Assembly (NCBI GenBank): GCA_029777945.1
Contig: JAKORG010000036.1
Coordinates: 16,600 to 80,599, forward strand
Reading direction: 5' to 3'
From: Deltaproteobacteria bacterium
GTDB taxonomy: Bacteria > Desulfobacterota > Syntrophorhabdia > Syntrophorhabdales > Syntrophorhabdaceae
DNA length: 64,000 nucleotides
The position numbers were made by a program, and so were the translations under genes. The notes under the pieces were generated by a model. It saw only the letters and a list, made by a program, of their open reading frames with translations, did not search any database and was not told where the DNA came from. This document shows, piece by piece, positions 19,131 through 27,284 of this stretch. How positions within the stretch are numbered: position 1 is the first letter of the stretch; every line of letters starts with the position of its first letter.

Positions 19131-21149
19131 TTGTCCATTGACATATTTGAAAAAGATAGTAGAATAAATCTCTATCAGTCAATGGCTACACAGTTTATTA
19201 TCAAACAAAAAAAAGAACAGGGCTATAGGGATGAAACCATCTGCATAGGTGGTATATTTCCCTTGACAGGTTATCTTTCCTGGCTCGGCATATATAAAAA
19301 AAAGGCATCTGAACTAAAAGTAGATTTAATTAACAATGCCGGTGGTATAGATGGGAGGATGTTGAAACTCGTAATCTATGATGATTGTTCTTCAGAAGAG
19401 CAGGCAACAAAAGCAGCTGAGGAATTAATTTACAAACACAGGGCATCTGCTCTTATTGGAACAGGTTCTCTTCCAGTATCCCTTGCCGTTGCAAGGATTG
19501 CAAATAGAAACAGGATCCCTGCATTTCTCAATTCAGGTTATACCATAGATCCTGTTAAGGATTTATTTATCTTTAACACAGCCCACAAGACTGAATTTGC
19601 CCTTGCTTGTGCATTCCAGTATTTCTCCGAAATAGAAATTTCGAAAATCTCACTACTAATGCCATATGGTCCCCTTGGCGATGTAGGTTCCTGGCTTGCC
19701 AAACATCTTGCAAATCTATTCAATATTAGAATAGTGGGCGAAGAGAGATTTGACCTTAGCTCATTCGATATTAGAAGCCAGCTTGAAAGGATAAAGGAAT
19801 TAAGACCTCAAGCAGTTTTCTCTTTTGTGACAGGGAGGCCTGCAGCATGGGTGGCAGGAAATATGGCAAACATGGGTTTCAAAATACCATTGTTGATATC
19901 CCACGGCAACGCAACACCATCCTTTCTCAAGATGATATCTTCCATACCCCTTAAGGTTATTGTGCCTTCAGGTAAATCCATGGCCCTTGATTCCATGACC
20001 CTTGACGACCCATCCATTAGAAAAATTATGGATTTTAATGCTTTGCATATGGCAAGGTTCAATGAGCCGGTAAACTATTATTCAGCAGAACAGGCCGATG
20101 CCATTGACCTTATTGTGACGGCATTTAGACTAACAGGAGGAAGACCGGATGGATTAAAGGATGCCATTGAATCAATAAAAAATTTTGTAGGTATGCAAGG
20201 TATTTATAACCTCTCAAACATTGACCACTACGGGACAAGACCTGAAAGCATGGTGCTTTTATCCGTGCGCGATGGAAGGTGGTATCTTGAGAGGTCATTT
20301 TTACCCTTGACGAGCTTTAGTCATATTTATGATGATACCAGTAAGGGTTTGGTTCACAGGCTTGCCGGAATACTTCTTGCCCCATCAGCTTCTTTAGACA
20401 AAAAGTATGAAAAGGATCATATCTTGTTAAAAACCTCTATCATGGAAGAAGATGCCAAAGCTACAAGGATAGACTATGATTTTTTCAGGGATTATTATAG
20501 TTATAAGAAGGAATTAATAAAAGCGCTTTATGAAGAGGATGAAATAAAGGCAAGACAAAACCTGTATTGCCTTCTTTTATATTCATTAAACATGGATGAA
20601 GACGAATCTTTTAGAGGTATGATTCTCGAGATATTCTGCATATTTTGTGATACTGCCATTGAGAAGGGTGTGGATATAGAAAAGATAGCAGAGTTTAGAA
20701 AGGTTTTTATGGAGAAATGGCAGACAATAAGGGAAAGAGACAGGCTCTGCCTTGTCCTTATAAGAGCCCTTTATTACACGATAGAGATGATAACAAGGAT
20801 AGAATTTGCAGATTCGGGACTTTTTAAAAAGGTTATGTCCTATATAAAGAACCACTACAATGAAAACCTCAATGTGGAGAGAGTTGCCCGTCACGTATGT
20901 CTGAGCCCTTCATATTTAATCCATAGACTTAAGAAACAATTTGGTATGAATCTTACCGAATGTATAGCCATGGTAAGGATAGAGAATGCCAAAGCCCTCC
21001 TCAAATCCACTAACACATCCATTGGCGAAATAGCCCATGAGGTTGGATATCAGGACCAATGTTATTTTACAAAGGTTTTCAAAAAATATGCAGGATGTAC
21101 ACCAAAGGAATACAGAAAAAGTCCTGTGAGGCATATCCCTTTTAGATAG
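19131..21149 (+). CDS. Cytoplasmic solute-binding-domain / AraC-type fusion regulator
   Basis: 672 residues read from TTG 19131; an in-frame ATG at 19182 is a possible start. There is no signal peptide. Residues 35-390 are a LivK-type binding fold close to the protein at 13927: both contain 'GGIFPLTGYLSWLG', 'FNTAHKT', 'SHGNA', 'NYYSAE' and 'NFVGMQGIYN'. Residues 390-560 are a helical linker of unknown family. Residues 570-667 are an AraC/XylS DNA-binding domain with two helix-turn-helix units ('NLNVERVARHVCLSPSYLIH', 'SIGEIAHEVGYQDQCYFTKV', end 'YAGCTPKEYRK'). It follows the flavin reductase by 2 bp. Inference: a one-component sensor that reads the imported ligand inside the cell and controls this operon, made by duplicating the operon's own receptor. 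It stops at TAG, with a TAA two codons later. Confidence 0.88.
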   Translation: MSIDIFEKDSRINLYQSMATQFIIKQKKEQGYRDETICIGGIFPLTGYLSWLGIYKKKASELKVDLINNAGGIDGRMLKLVIYDDCSSEEQATKAAEELIYKHRASALIGTGSLPVSLAVARIANRNRIPAFLNSGYTIDPVKDLFIFNTAHKTEFALACAFQYFSEIEISKISLLMPYGPLGDVGSWLAKHLANLFNIRIVGEERFDLSSFDIRSQLERIKELRPQAVFSFVTGRPAAWVAGNMANMGFKIPLLISHGNATPSFLKMISSIPLKVIVPSGKSMALDSMTLDDPSIRKIMDFNALHMARFNEPVNYYSAEQADAIDLIVTAFRLTGGRPDGLKDAIESIKNFVGMQGIYNLSNIDHYGTRPESMVLLSVRDGRWYLERSFLPLTSFSHIYDDTSKGLVHRLAGILLAPSASLDKKYEKDHILLKTSIMEEDAKATRIDYDFFRDYYSYKKELIKALYEEDEIKARQNLYCLLLYSLNMDEDESFRGMILEIFCIFCDTAIEKGVDIEKIAEFRKVFMEKWQTIRERDRLCLVLIRALYYTIEMITRIEFADSGLFKKVMSYIKNHYNENLNVERVARHVCLSPSYLIHRLKKQFGMNLTECIAMVRIENAKALLKSTNTSIGEIAHEVGYQDQCYFTKVFKKYAGCTPKEYRKSPVRHIPFR

Positions 21150-21200
21150 GCCAACTAAGTCCTTGACAAAATATGAGTTATTGGTTAATCTATTTGTCAC

Positions 21201-21273
21201 GGGCCCATAGCTCAGTTGGAAGAGCCACCGGCTCATAACCGGTAGGCCCCTGGTTCGAGCCCAGGTGGGCCCA
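21201..21273 (+). tRNA. tRNA-Met (anticodon CAT)
   Basis: The acceptor arms GGGCCCA and TGGGCCC (21201-21207 and 21266-21272) pair, with discriminator A at 21273. The D arm is 'GCTCAGTTGG', the anticodon stem-loop is CCGG-CTCATAA-CCGG with anticodon CAT, and the T arm contains GGTTCGAGCC. The CCA end is not encoded. The anticodon CAT fits elongator Met; the lysidine-modified Ile2 type cannot be excluded by eye. Initiator is less likely because the 1-72 pair is a perfect G-C. Confidence 0.93.
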
Positions 21274-21319
21274 ATTTAATAATTATGGAATGTTACTGTA
21301 AAAAAATAAAATTTTTAAT

Positions 21320-21360
21320 TTAAAGGGGGTGCTCCAAAAAGGTTCACCCCCTTTAATTTT
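21320..21360 (+). terminator. Rho-independent terminator after tRNA-Met
   Basis: Two perfect 12-base arms, TTAAAGGGGGTG (21320-21331) and CACCCCCTTTAA (21345-21356), enclose a 13-base loop and are followed by TTTT. It closes the tRNA transcript and lies only 14 bp before the start of the next gene, so it could also act as an attenuator for that gene. Confidence 0.8.
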
Positions 21361-21374
21361 ATGGAGGTATTGCA

Positions 21375-22085
21375 TTGGAGCAAGAACTAAAGACCATCTA
21401 TGAAGTTCAGTTATTAGAATCAAATATCATCAATAACGAAAAAAAGAAATTGATAGGCCCAAAGAAAATAGAAGAGATGGACAGGGAGTTAGAAGAACTT
21501 AAAAAAAAGGCAGAAAAGGAAAAGGCAGTAATAGATGAACTCGAAAAAGAAAGAAGAAAGAAAGAGAAAGATCTTGGTGTGGAAAAGGATAGGATTAAGA
21601 AGATAGAAGCAAAATTGTATGAAGTTAAAACAAATAAAGAGTATCAAGCCCTCCTGAAAGAGATTGAAATGGCAAAAGAAGAAATAGATAAAACAGAGGA
21701 AGACATAATTATTCTTATGGATAGGACAGAAGACTTAAAAAAGGAATACGACAGTGTTCTTGAACATATGAAAAAAAGAGAAAATGAAATAAAGGTAGAG
21801 AAGGACAGGTTGTTAAATGAACTGGCAAATATAGATAAAACACTGGAAGAAATAAAAAAACAGAGAGATCAATTACTGAAAAATGTCAGCGAAGAGATAA
21901 GAAGTACATATCTAAATCTTATTGAGAAAAGGGAAGGTCTGGCTGTGGTGAATGTGAAAAACGGTGTATGTTTAGGCTGTTATATGAATATTCCCCCTCA
22001 GCTTTTCATAGAAGTCACAAAAAACAACAGACTCATTACTTGCCCCAGTTGCAATAGAATATTTTATTTTGTGGAAGACATCTAA
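21375..22085 (+). CDS. Coiled-coil protein with C-terminal C4 zinc ribbon
   Basis: This 236-residue protein starts at TTG 21375 behind GGAGG. Residues 5-175 are a long, charged antiparallel-looking coiled coil (Lys/Glu rich, 'LYEVKTNKEYQALLKEIEMA'). Residues 195-230 are a C4 zinc ribbon ('VCLGCYMNIPPQ', 'ITCPSCNRIFYF'). This is the DUF164/CdsZ-type family found across bacteria next to RNase H or Nif3-like genes. A nucleic-acid or ribosome-related role has been proposed for some relatives; I do not assign one here. The following RNase H gene begins at its stop codon. Confidence 0.85.
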   Translation: MEQELKTIYEVQLLESNIINNEKKKLIGPKKIEEMDRELEELKKKAEKEKAVIDELEKERRKKEKDLGVEKDRIKKIEAKLYEVKTNKEYQALLKEIEMAKEEIDKTEEDIIILMDRTEDLKKEYDSVLEHMKKRENEIKVEKDRLLNELANIDKTLEEIKKQRDQLLKNVSEEIRSTYLNLIEKREGLAVVNVKNGVCLGCYMNIPPQLFIEVTKNNRLITCPSCNRIFYFVEDI

Positions 22086-22548
22086 TTTGGAATGGCATGC
22101 CTATATTGACGGTGCCTCATCGGGAAATCCCGGTGAATCCGGCGCTGGTGTAGTTATTTACGCCCAGGATAAGATGATAAGCAAAGAAAGTCTCTATCTC
22201 GGTAGCATGACAAATAATATGGCCGAATATGAGGCGCTGCTTTATGTGTTGAATAAGGCAATAGATTATGGGATAGAAAATCTAAATGTCTATACTGATT
22301 CCCTTTTAGTTGCAAATCAGGTCTTAGGTATATATCGGGTTAAAAATCCAACTCTTCAGGGCTATATTTCAAAAATTAAAAAAATATTTGACAATTTTAA
22401 ACATTTTAGCATAAAATATATACCAAGAGAAAAAAATAGGATTGCAGATAGGCTTGCAAAAATGGCAATCAAAAATAGGGGTAGACGGGTGGCCGCTCCG
22501 CCTGGCGGAGAGGAAAGTCCGGGCATCACAGGGCAGGATGGTCCCTAA
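22069..22548 (+). CDS. rnhA: Ribonuclease HI, 3' end overlapping rnpB
   Basis: RNase HI cleaves the RNA strand of RNA-DNA hybrids. The four catalytic acids are visible: Asp in 'AYIDGASSGNPGESGAG', Glu in 'NNMAEYEALLYVL', Asp in 'NVYTDSLLVANQ' and Asp in 'NRIADRLAKMA'. The start could be TTG 22069 (overlapping the zinc-ribbon gene by 17 bp) or TTG 22087, one base after its stop; the second puts the fold at the usual distance from the N-terminus. The last 24 or so residues ('GRRVAAPPGGEESPGITGQD') are encoded by the 5' end of the RNase P RNA gene and are not part of the RNase H fold, so the protein carries a tail dictated by an RNA gene. Confidence 0.92.
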   Translation: MWKTSNLEWHAYIDGASSGNPGESGAGVVIYAQDKMISKESLYLGSMTNNMAEYEALLYVLNKAIDYGIENLNVYTDSLLVANQVLGIYRVKNPTLQGYISKIKKIFDNFKHFSIKYIPREKNRIADRLAKMAIKNRGRRVAAPPGGEESPGITGQDGP

Positions 22549-22826
22549 TGGGGACTGGGGGTAACCCTAAGGAAAGTGCAACAGAAAATATACCGTCCCG
22601 CCTCAAGCGGGATAAGGGTGAAATGGTGAGGTAAGAGCTCACCAGCTCTGTGGCGACACAGAGGCTTGGCAAACCCCATCCGATGCAAGGCCAAAAAGGG
22701 GTCACGAAGTAGCGTGAGGGGATGGCCCGTCCCTTAACCCGAGTAGGCCGCTTAAGGTTCAGGGCAATCTGAACCGATAGAGAAATGGCCACCGAACACA
22801 GAACTCGGCTTATAGTTTACCCCTAT
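22476..22826 (+). ncRNA. rnpB: RNase P RNA (bacterial type A)
   Basis: This catalytic RNA matures the 5' ends of tRNAs. The conserved block GAGGAAAGTCCGGGC is at about 22508-22522, ACAG-type and 'GAAAGTGCAACAGAAA' core elements follow, and the 3' core reads AGAACTCGGCTTATAG. The P1 helix pairs GGGGTAGAC (22478-22486) with GTTTACCCC (22815-22823), and flanking AT pairs extend it. Exact ends are estimated from P1. The first 70 or so bases also encode the RNase H tail up to the TAA at 22546-22548. Confidence 0.96.
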
Positions 22827-22923
22827 TTGTTTTAAAAGGCGTTCTAAAAGTCTCAAAAAAGTTTAAAACAAGAAGAGATACAGAATTTAGTTAACGATTC
22901 AAAAATTAAAGAGAAAATAGAGG

Positions 22924-24558
22924 ATGGATAAAAAACATATCATTATCTTAATTCTAATGTTCTGGATATTTTTTTTTAATGCTCTTGGGGGATATTCTTT
23001 AAAAGAGCCTGATGAGGGAAGATATGCAGAGATTCCCAGGGAGATGCTCGAATCCGGCGATTTTGTCGTGCCAAGATTGAATTATGTAAGATATTTTGAA
23101 AAGCCACCACTTTTTTACTGGACTGTAGCGGGCTTTTATAAATTATTCGGCATAAACCAATGGTCTTTCCGCCTTCCCTGTGCGTTATCCGCTTTTTTTT
23201 GCGCAATGGTTATATACATATTTACAAAGCGGTGGTTTGGTGAAATAACTGCATTTTACTCTACAGCGATTCTAATCTCTTCCTTTGGCTTTTTTTCCAT
23301 GGCAAGGATAGTAACCCTTGATATGTTTTTTACCCTCTGGCTTACATGCTCTATTGTATTTTTTTATGAATTTTATAGAAAAAAAAGGCCTTATTTTATT
23401 TATCTATTCTATGTTTTTCTCGCACTTGCTACCCTGACAAAAGGGATTGTAGTTCCCATTTTGGTGGGCTTAACTGTTTTTATATTTTTGATAACAGAAA
23501 AAAGGTTATCTTTTTTAAAAGAAATTAAGCTAATAAAGGGTATTTTTGTGTATCTTGTTGTAACGGCCCCCTGGTTTATTGCAATTTCTTTAAAGGAAAG
23601 GGAGTTTTTTTATTTCTTCTTTATTGATCAACATTTTCTCAGGTTTTTAACCCCAAAGCACAAAAGGACCGGGAGTATTTTTTATTTTATTCCAGTGCTT
23701 TTTGGAGGGTTATTCCCATAGTCGTTTTTTATTCCAAGGGCTGTTAAGTCTTTATGGATGATAAAGGAATTGAGGCTTTTTTTTATATGGAGCACGGTAG
23801 TTTTTTTGTTTTTCACCATATCCAGCTCAAAGCTTCCACCTTACATATTACCGATTTTTCCGGCCATTTCCATTGTGATGGGTTTTTTGTTTTCTAAAAA
23901 CGGGGGGCATCCAGTAAGAAAAAAATGGGAAATTTTATTATATCTTGTATTCTTTATTATCATTATCTTCGTTTCTTTTAACTTAAATACCGATGTGTTT
24001 TACAAATGGGCATCTCTTATCTCTAAAACCGCACCTGCTGTTATGATTGAACTAAAGGTATTTTTTATTTTAGTAGCTATCCTTTCAGCTGTTGTATCTT
24101 TTTTTATGATTATATACTTCAAATCACTGGATTATAGAAAAATCTTTATCTTACTTACCTGTTTTTCTTTGAGTTTTGTTACTGTCCTTTTGTCCCAAAG
24201 GGATATCATTGACAGATTAAATACTACTAAGGGCATTGCGAATATTATAAATGCAAAAAGGTCAAAGGATGATCTGATAATAAACTACGGTTCCTTTGAT
24301 CAGACTCTGTTGTTTTATACCAGACAGAGGCTCTTTATTGCCTCCTATAGAGGAGAACTCGATTTTGGAGCCCGCTACGAAGATGCAAAGGATTACTTTA
24401 TAAGCGACGGTGAATTTGTAAATATATTAAATTCTGAAAAAAGGGTATTTTGCGTTGTAAAAGAAAAAAGATTAAACCATATAAGGGAGAAATTGTTCAA
24501 AAATATATACGCCATTGAATGTTTAGAGGAAAGGTGTGTTTTTACAAATATGCAATAA
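22924..24558 (+). CDS. ArnT/PMT-type membrane glycosyltransferase, interrupted by an in-frame TAG
   Basis: The first part (22924-23721) has the GT-83/GT-39 hallmarks: 'LKEPDEGRYAEIPREMLESG' with the catalytic acidic residues in the first periplasmic loop, 'YFEKPPLFYWTVAGFYKLFG', then a run of membrane helices. Translation stops at TAG 23719-23721 after 'FIPVLFGGLFP'. The same frame continues, 'SFFIPRAVKSLWM', 'TISSSKLPPYILPIFPAIS' (a family motif of the later helices), then a soluble C-terminal domain, to TAA 24556-24558. Full length would be about 543 residues, the usual size. Relatives often have Trp at the interrupted place (FPWS), so a TGG to TAG change is likely. The family transfers sugars from polyprenyl phosphate to lipid A or proteins; the acceptor here is unknown. 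Confidence 0.82.
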
Positions 24559-24698
24559 AAGTAAAAAATTTTAATGAATAAAAAGGATATCCTAAGTCCT
24601 GTGTTTTTTAATGGACAAGTAATTTTTTTCACAAAATGTCAGTTAAAAAGTTGAATTAATTTTTTTCCTATGTTAAAAAAAATATAAGAGGATAGGAG

Positions 24699-25151
24699 AT
24701 GAACAGTTTTTTAGACAAATTGGAAATAAGATTAATGAGAGAAGACGACCTTGACGCCATTGTGAATATAGATACAAAGGTGCTTGGGGAATCAAGACAT
24801 GATTACTGGGTCACAAAGATTATAAAGCAGGCAGAGGCAAGACCTCCTGATGCATCCCTTGTGGCAGAAATAGATGGAAAAGTCGTTGGTTTTATCCTCG
24901 GAGAGGTGAGCGGTTGGGAATTTAAGGTTCCCAATAATATAGGCTGGATAGACACCATAGGGATAGACCCAGACTATCAGAACAGGGGGATAGCAAAGGT
25001 GCTCGCAAATGCCCTTGTGGAGAATCTCAAAAGATATGGCGTTGATACAATTTACACCCTTGTCAACTGGAATGATTGGGATTTACTGCAGTTTTTCCAT
25101 GCCATGGGGTTTACAAGGGGTGATATGATAAACCTCGTTTTAAAGGTATAA
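24699..25151 (+). CDS. GNAT family N-acetyltransferase
   Basis: This 150-residue acetyltransferase of the GNAT fold opens with 'LEIRLMREDDLDAIVNID'. The acetyl-CoA-binding motif A is 'IGIDPDYQNRGIAKVLANAL' (residues 86-105, with the R/Q-x-x-G-x-G/A loop), and motif B includes 'VNWNDWDLLQFFHAMGFTRG'. It resembles RimI-like and archaeal-type single-domain acetyltransferases; the acceptor (protein N-terminus or small amine) cannot be read from sequence. It has its own AGGAG site, and the upstream 140 bp are AT-rich and probably hold its promoter. Confidence 0.87.
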   Translation: MNSFLDKLEIRLMREDDLDAIVNIDTKVLGESRHDYWVTKIIKQAEARPPDASLVAEIDGKVVGFILGEVSGWEFKVPNNIGWIDTIGIDPDYQNRGIAKVLANALVENLKRYGVDTIYTLVNWNDWDLLQFFHAMGFTRGDMINLVLKV

Positions 25152-25183
25152 TTCCCTTTAAAATTTATTGGACATTTATTATT

Positions 25184-25348
25184 GTGGATAAAAAAGACAG
25201 TGTTCAGTCAGACAAAAAAGAGAAAATCTCCGGCCTTGATATTGTGAGGGCAGCAACAATAATAATTGTCTTCGGAATCCCCCTTTTTGTAAGCGTTGTT
25301 ACCCTGTGTGGTTATTGTATAAAGAAGATTACAAACCTTAAAAAATAA
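25184..25348 (+). CDS. 54-residue single-span membrane peptide
   Basis: A short open frame begins at GTG 25184 and ends at TAA 25346-25348. It encodes a charged N-terminus ('MDKKDSVQSDKKEKISGL'), one long hydrophobic helix ('AATIIIVFGIPLFVSVVTLC') and a short basic end ('YCIKKITNLKK'). The layout of a positively charged tail and single membrane span looks like a real small membrane protein rather than noise. It lies 32 bp after the acetyltransferase gene and before the convergent tRNA-Arg. There is no recognised family and no strong Shine-Dalgarno site, so the call is tentative. Confidence 0.5.
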   Translation: MDKKDSVQSDKKEKISGLDIVRAATIIIVFGIPLFVSVVTLCGYCIKKITNLKK

Positions 25349-25373
25349 AAAAGTCCCTGTATAAATTTAAAAC

Positions 25374-25451
25374 TGGCGCGCCCGACAGGATTTGAACCTG
25401 CGGCTTTTGGCTCCGGAGGCCAACGCTCTATCCATTCTGAGCTACGGGCGC
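25374..25451 (-). tRNA. tRNA-Arg (anticodon CCG)
   Basis: On the minus strand the acceptor arms GCGCCCG and CGGGCGC pair, with discriminator G and an encoded CCA (25374-25376). The anticodon stem-loop is TTGGC-CTCCGGA-GCCAA, anticodon CCG. The T arm has GGTTCAAATCC. It lies tail-to-tail with the small membrane ORF, just after the SAM hydrolase gene. Confidence 0.95.
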
Positions 25452-25479
25452 CTAAAATACCACAAAAAATATTAAATTT

Positions 25480-26259
25480 TTAAAGAATCTTTATAATAAC
25501 CTCATCACCTTTCCAGATACCCAGTTTATCCTTAATGCTTCCTTTATAATAAGCGAACTCGAGATATCCTGAACTGCCAATTAGACAACTGAATTCACCT
25601 TCAAAATAGGTTTTTTTTATATTTTTAAACTCTTTTTTTCCTACACTGACTTTAAATCCCCTATCTTTTATAAATCCGTCAAGGGTTTTTTCATCTATAT
25701 TTGTTATGGCGTTTCCAAATCTATCGAACCTTACTATCTCACCGTAGATAATATCAGTATATATAAGGGGAAAGCAGTTTTCCAGTATCGTAAACTTCTC
25801 AATTTTTTCTCCCAAAGAGGCAATGGGAATTCCTTTGGATAAATGGGCTGCTACAGGAGAAAACACATCCCTACCGTGAAATGTATTGCTTATTCTGGGC
25901 AACATAAATGCCCTGTTTTCAATATGGTATATCTCTGCCTTATCGTCTAATACCAGGGTAAATATCCCGTTATCAGGGCCTATAAAGATATGGCCATTGT
26001 GCTCACAAACTAAAGGTCTTCTTTTGCCACCAACTTCAGGATCAACTATGGCAACATGTATAGTGCCATAAGGAAAATATTGATAATATTCCTTTAAAAC
26101 AAAAGCAGCCTCACGGATGTCCTGGGGTTCTATTTCATGGGTTATATCTATAATCTTTACGCAGGGATTTATGGATAATATAACGCCTTTCATCTGACCC
26201 ACATAGGAGTCTTTTGTGCTGAAGTCTGTTAGAAGTGTTATTATCCTTTCTTCGTTCAT
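25480..26259 (-). CDS. S-adenosyl-L-methionine hydrolase (adenosine-forming), DUF62 family
   Basis: This 259-residue member of the SAM hydroxide adenosyltransferase / chlorinase-fluorinase family splits SAM with water into adenosine and methionine. The N-terminal domain has 'IITLLTDFSTKDSYVGQMKG' with the conserved Asp, 'IDITHEIEPQDIREAAFVL' and 'VAIVDPEVGGKRRPLV' followed by 'FIGPDNGIFTLV'. The C-terminal barrel holds 'EIVRFDRFGNAITNID'. I do not see the fluorinase-specific insertion. It overlaps mtnA by 4 bp (ATGA), so both come from one message with gatB. The neighbourhood joins SAM breakdown with methylthioribose salvage. Confidence 0.93.
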   Translation of the reverse strand: MNEERIITLLTDFSTKDSYVGQMKGVILSINPCVKIIDITHEIEPQDIREAAFVLKEYYQYFPYGTIHVAIVDPEVGGKRRPLVCEHNGHIFIGPDNGIFTLVLDDKAEIYHIENRAFMLPRISNTFHGRDVFSPVAAHLSKGIPIASLGEKIEKFTILENCFPLIYTDIIYGEIVRFDRFGNAITNIDEKTLDGFIKDRGFKVSVGKKEFKNIKKTYFEGEFSCLIGSSGYLEFAYYKGSIKDKLGIWKGDEVIIKIL

Positions 26260-27284
26260 GGAAAAAGCATTTTTATATATCTTTTAAAGGGTCTTTTAAT
26301 GATACCCCTTTCTGTAACAAATGCTGAGATGTATCTGTGGTCTGTTATATCAAAGGAATAATACCTTGCCTTTATTTTTTTCAGGGTAATAGGTAAGCCT
26401 CTAAAGTTTTTTACTTCGTTGCCATCACGCTCCTCAATTGGAATTAAGTTACCACTTTCTATTTCAGGGTCAAAGGTAGAAACAGGGGCAGCCACATAAA
26501 AGGGTATGTTATGTGCCTTTGCACATAGGGCTATCATAAAAGTCCCTACCTTGTTTGCCGTATCACCGTTTAATGCAATCCTATCTGCACCCACTATTAC
26601 CTTATCTATTAACTTTTTATGAAAGAGGATGCCCACATGGTTATCTGGAACAACCTCTACATGGATCCCTTCATTATATAATTCCCATGCCGTTAATCTT
26701 GCGCCCTGGAAATATGGCCTCGTCTCTGTGGCAAAGACCTTTATCTTTTTACCTGATTCATGGGCTGCCTTTATTACACCTAAAGCAGTGCCGTATCCGC
26801 CCATGGCAAGGCTTCCAGCATTACAGTGGGTAAGTATACAGTCTTTGTCTTTTATGAGTTCAGCGCCAAAGAGTGAGATCATCCTATTGTTTTCAATATC
26901 TTCCACGTGGATGGCCACTGCCTCTTCGAGCATTGATGCTTCAATATCTTGCTTTTCTTTGTATTTATCGTAAGCCCTTTCCATCCTTTTAATTGCCCAT
27001 AATAGATTTACTGCAGTGGGTCTTGTATTCAGAAGGGCTTTAGATATCCTTTTTATTTCCTTTTCATTTAAAAAACCTTTATTTTTCAATATCTCCTTTA
27101 TACCGAGAACAAAACCATAGGCAGCTACTATGCCTATTAAAGGCGCTCCCCTTATTACCATGTTTTTTATAGCATATCTCGTATCCTCTAAAGTGTTACA
27201 TCGAACATAGACCTTTTTAAAAGGCAGTTCTCTCTGGTCAAGGAGATATAATGAATCGCCTTTCCAGTAAATGTGTTTTGTCAA
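26256..27284 (-). CDS. mtnA: S-methyl-5-thioribose-1-phosphate isomerase
   Basis: MtnA converts methylthioribose-1-phosphate to methylthioribulose-1-phosphate in methionine salvage. The 342-residue protein shows '[19 protein letters not shown]' (residues 45-63), '[16 protein letters not shown]', the catalytic Cys in '[20 protein letters not shown]', '[18 protein letters not shown]' and the catalytic Asp in '[18 protein letters not shown]'. These separate it from eIF2B alpha relatives. It overlaps gatB and the SAM hydrolase gene by 4 bp each. Other salvage genes (mtnB, mtnP) are not in the window. Confidence 0.95.
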   Translation of the reverse strand: MTKHIYWKGDSLYLLDQRELPFKKVYVRCNTLEDTRYAIKNMVIRGAPLIGIVAAYGFVLGIKEILKNKGFLNEKEIKRISKALLNTRPTAVNLLWAIKRMERAYDKYKEKQDIEASMLEEAVAIHVEDIENNRMISLFGAELIKDKDCILTHCNAGSLAMGGYGTALGVIKAAHESGKKIKVFATETRPYFQGARLTAWELYNEGIHVEVVPDNHVGILFHKKLIDKVIVGADRIALNGDTANKVGTFMIALCAKAHNIPFYVAAPVSTFDPEIESGNLIPIEERDGNEVKNFRGLPITLKKIKARYYSFDITDHRYISAFVTERGIIKRPFKRYIKMLFP

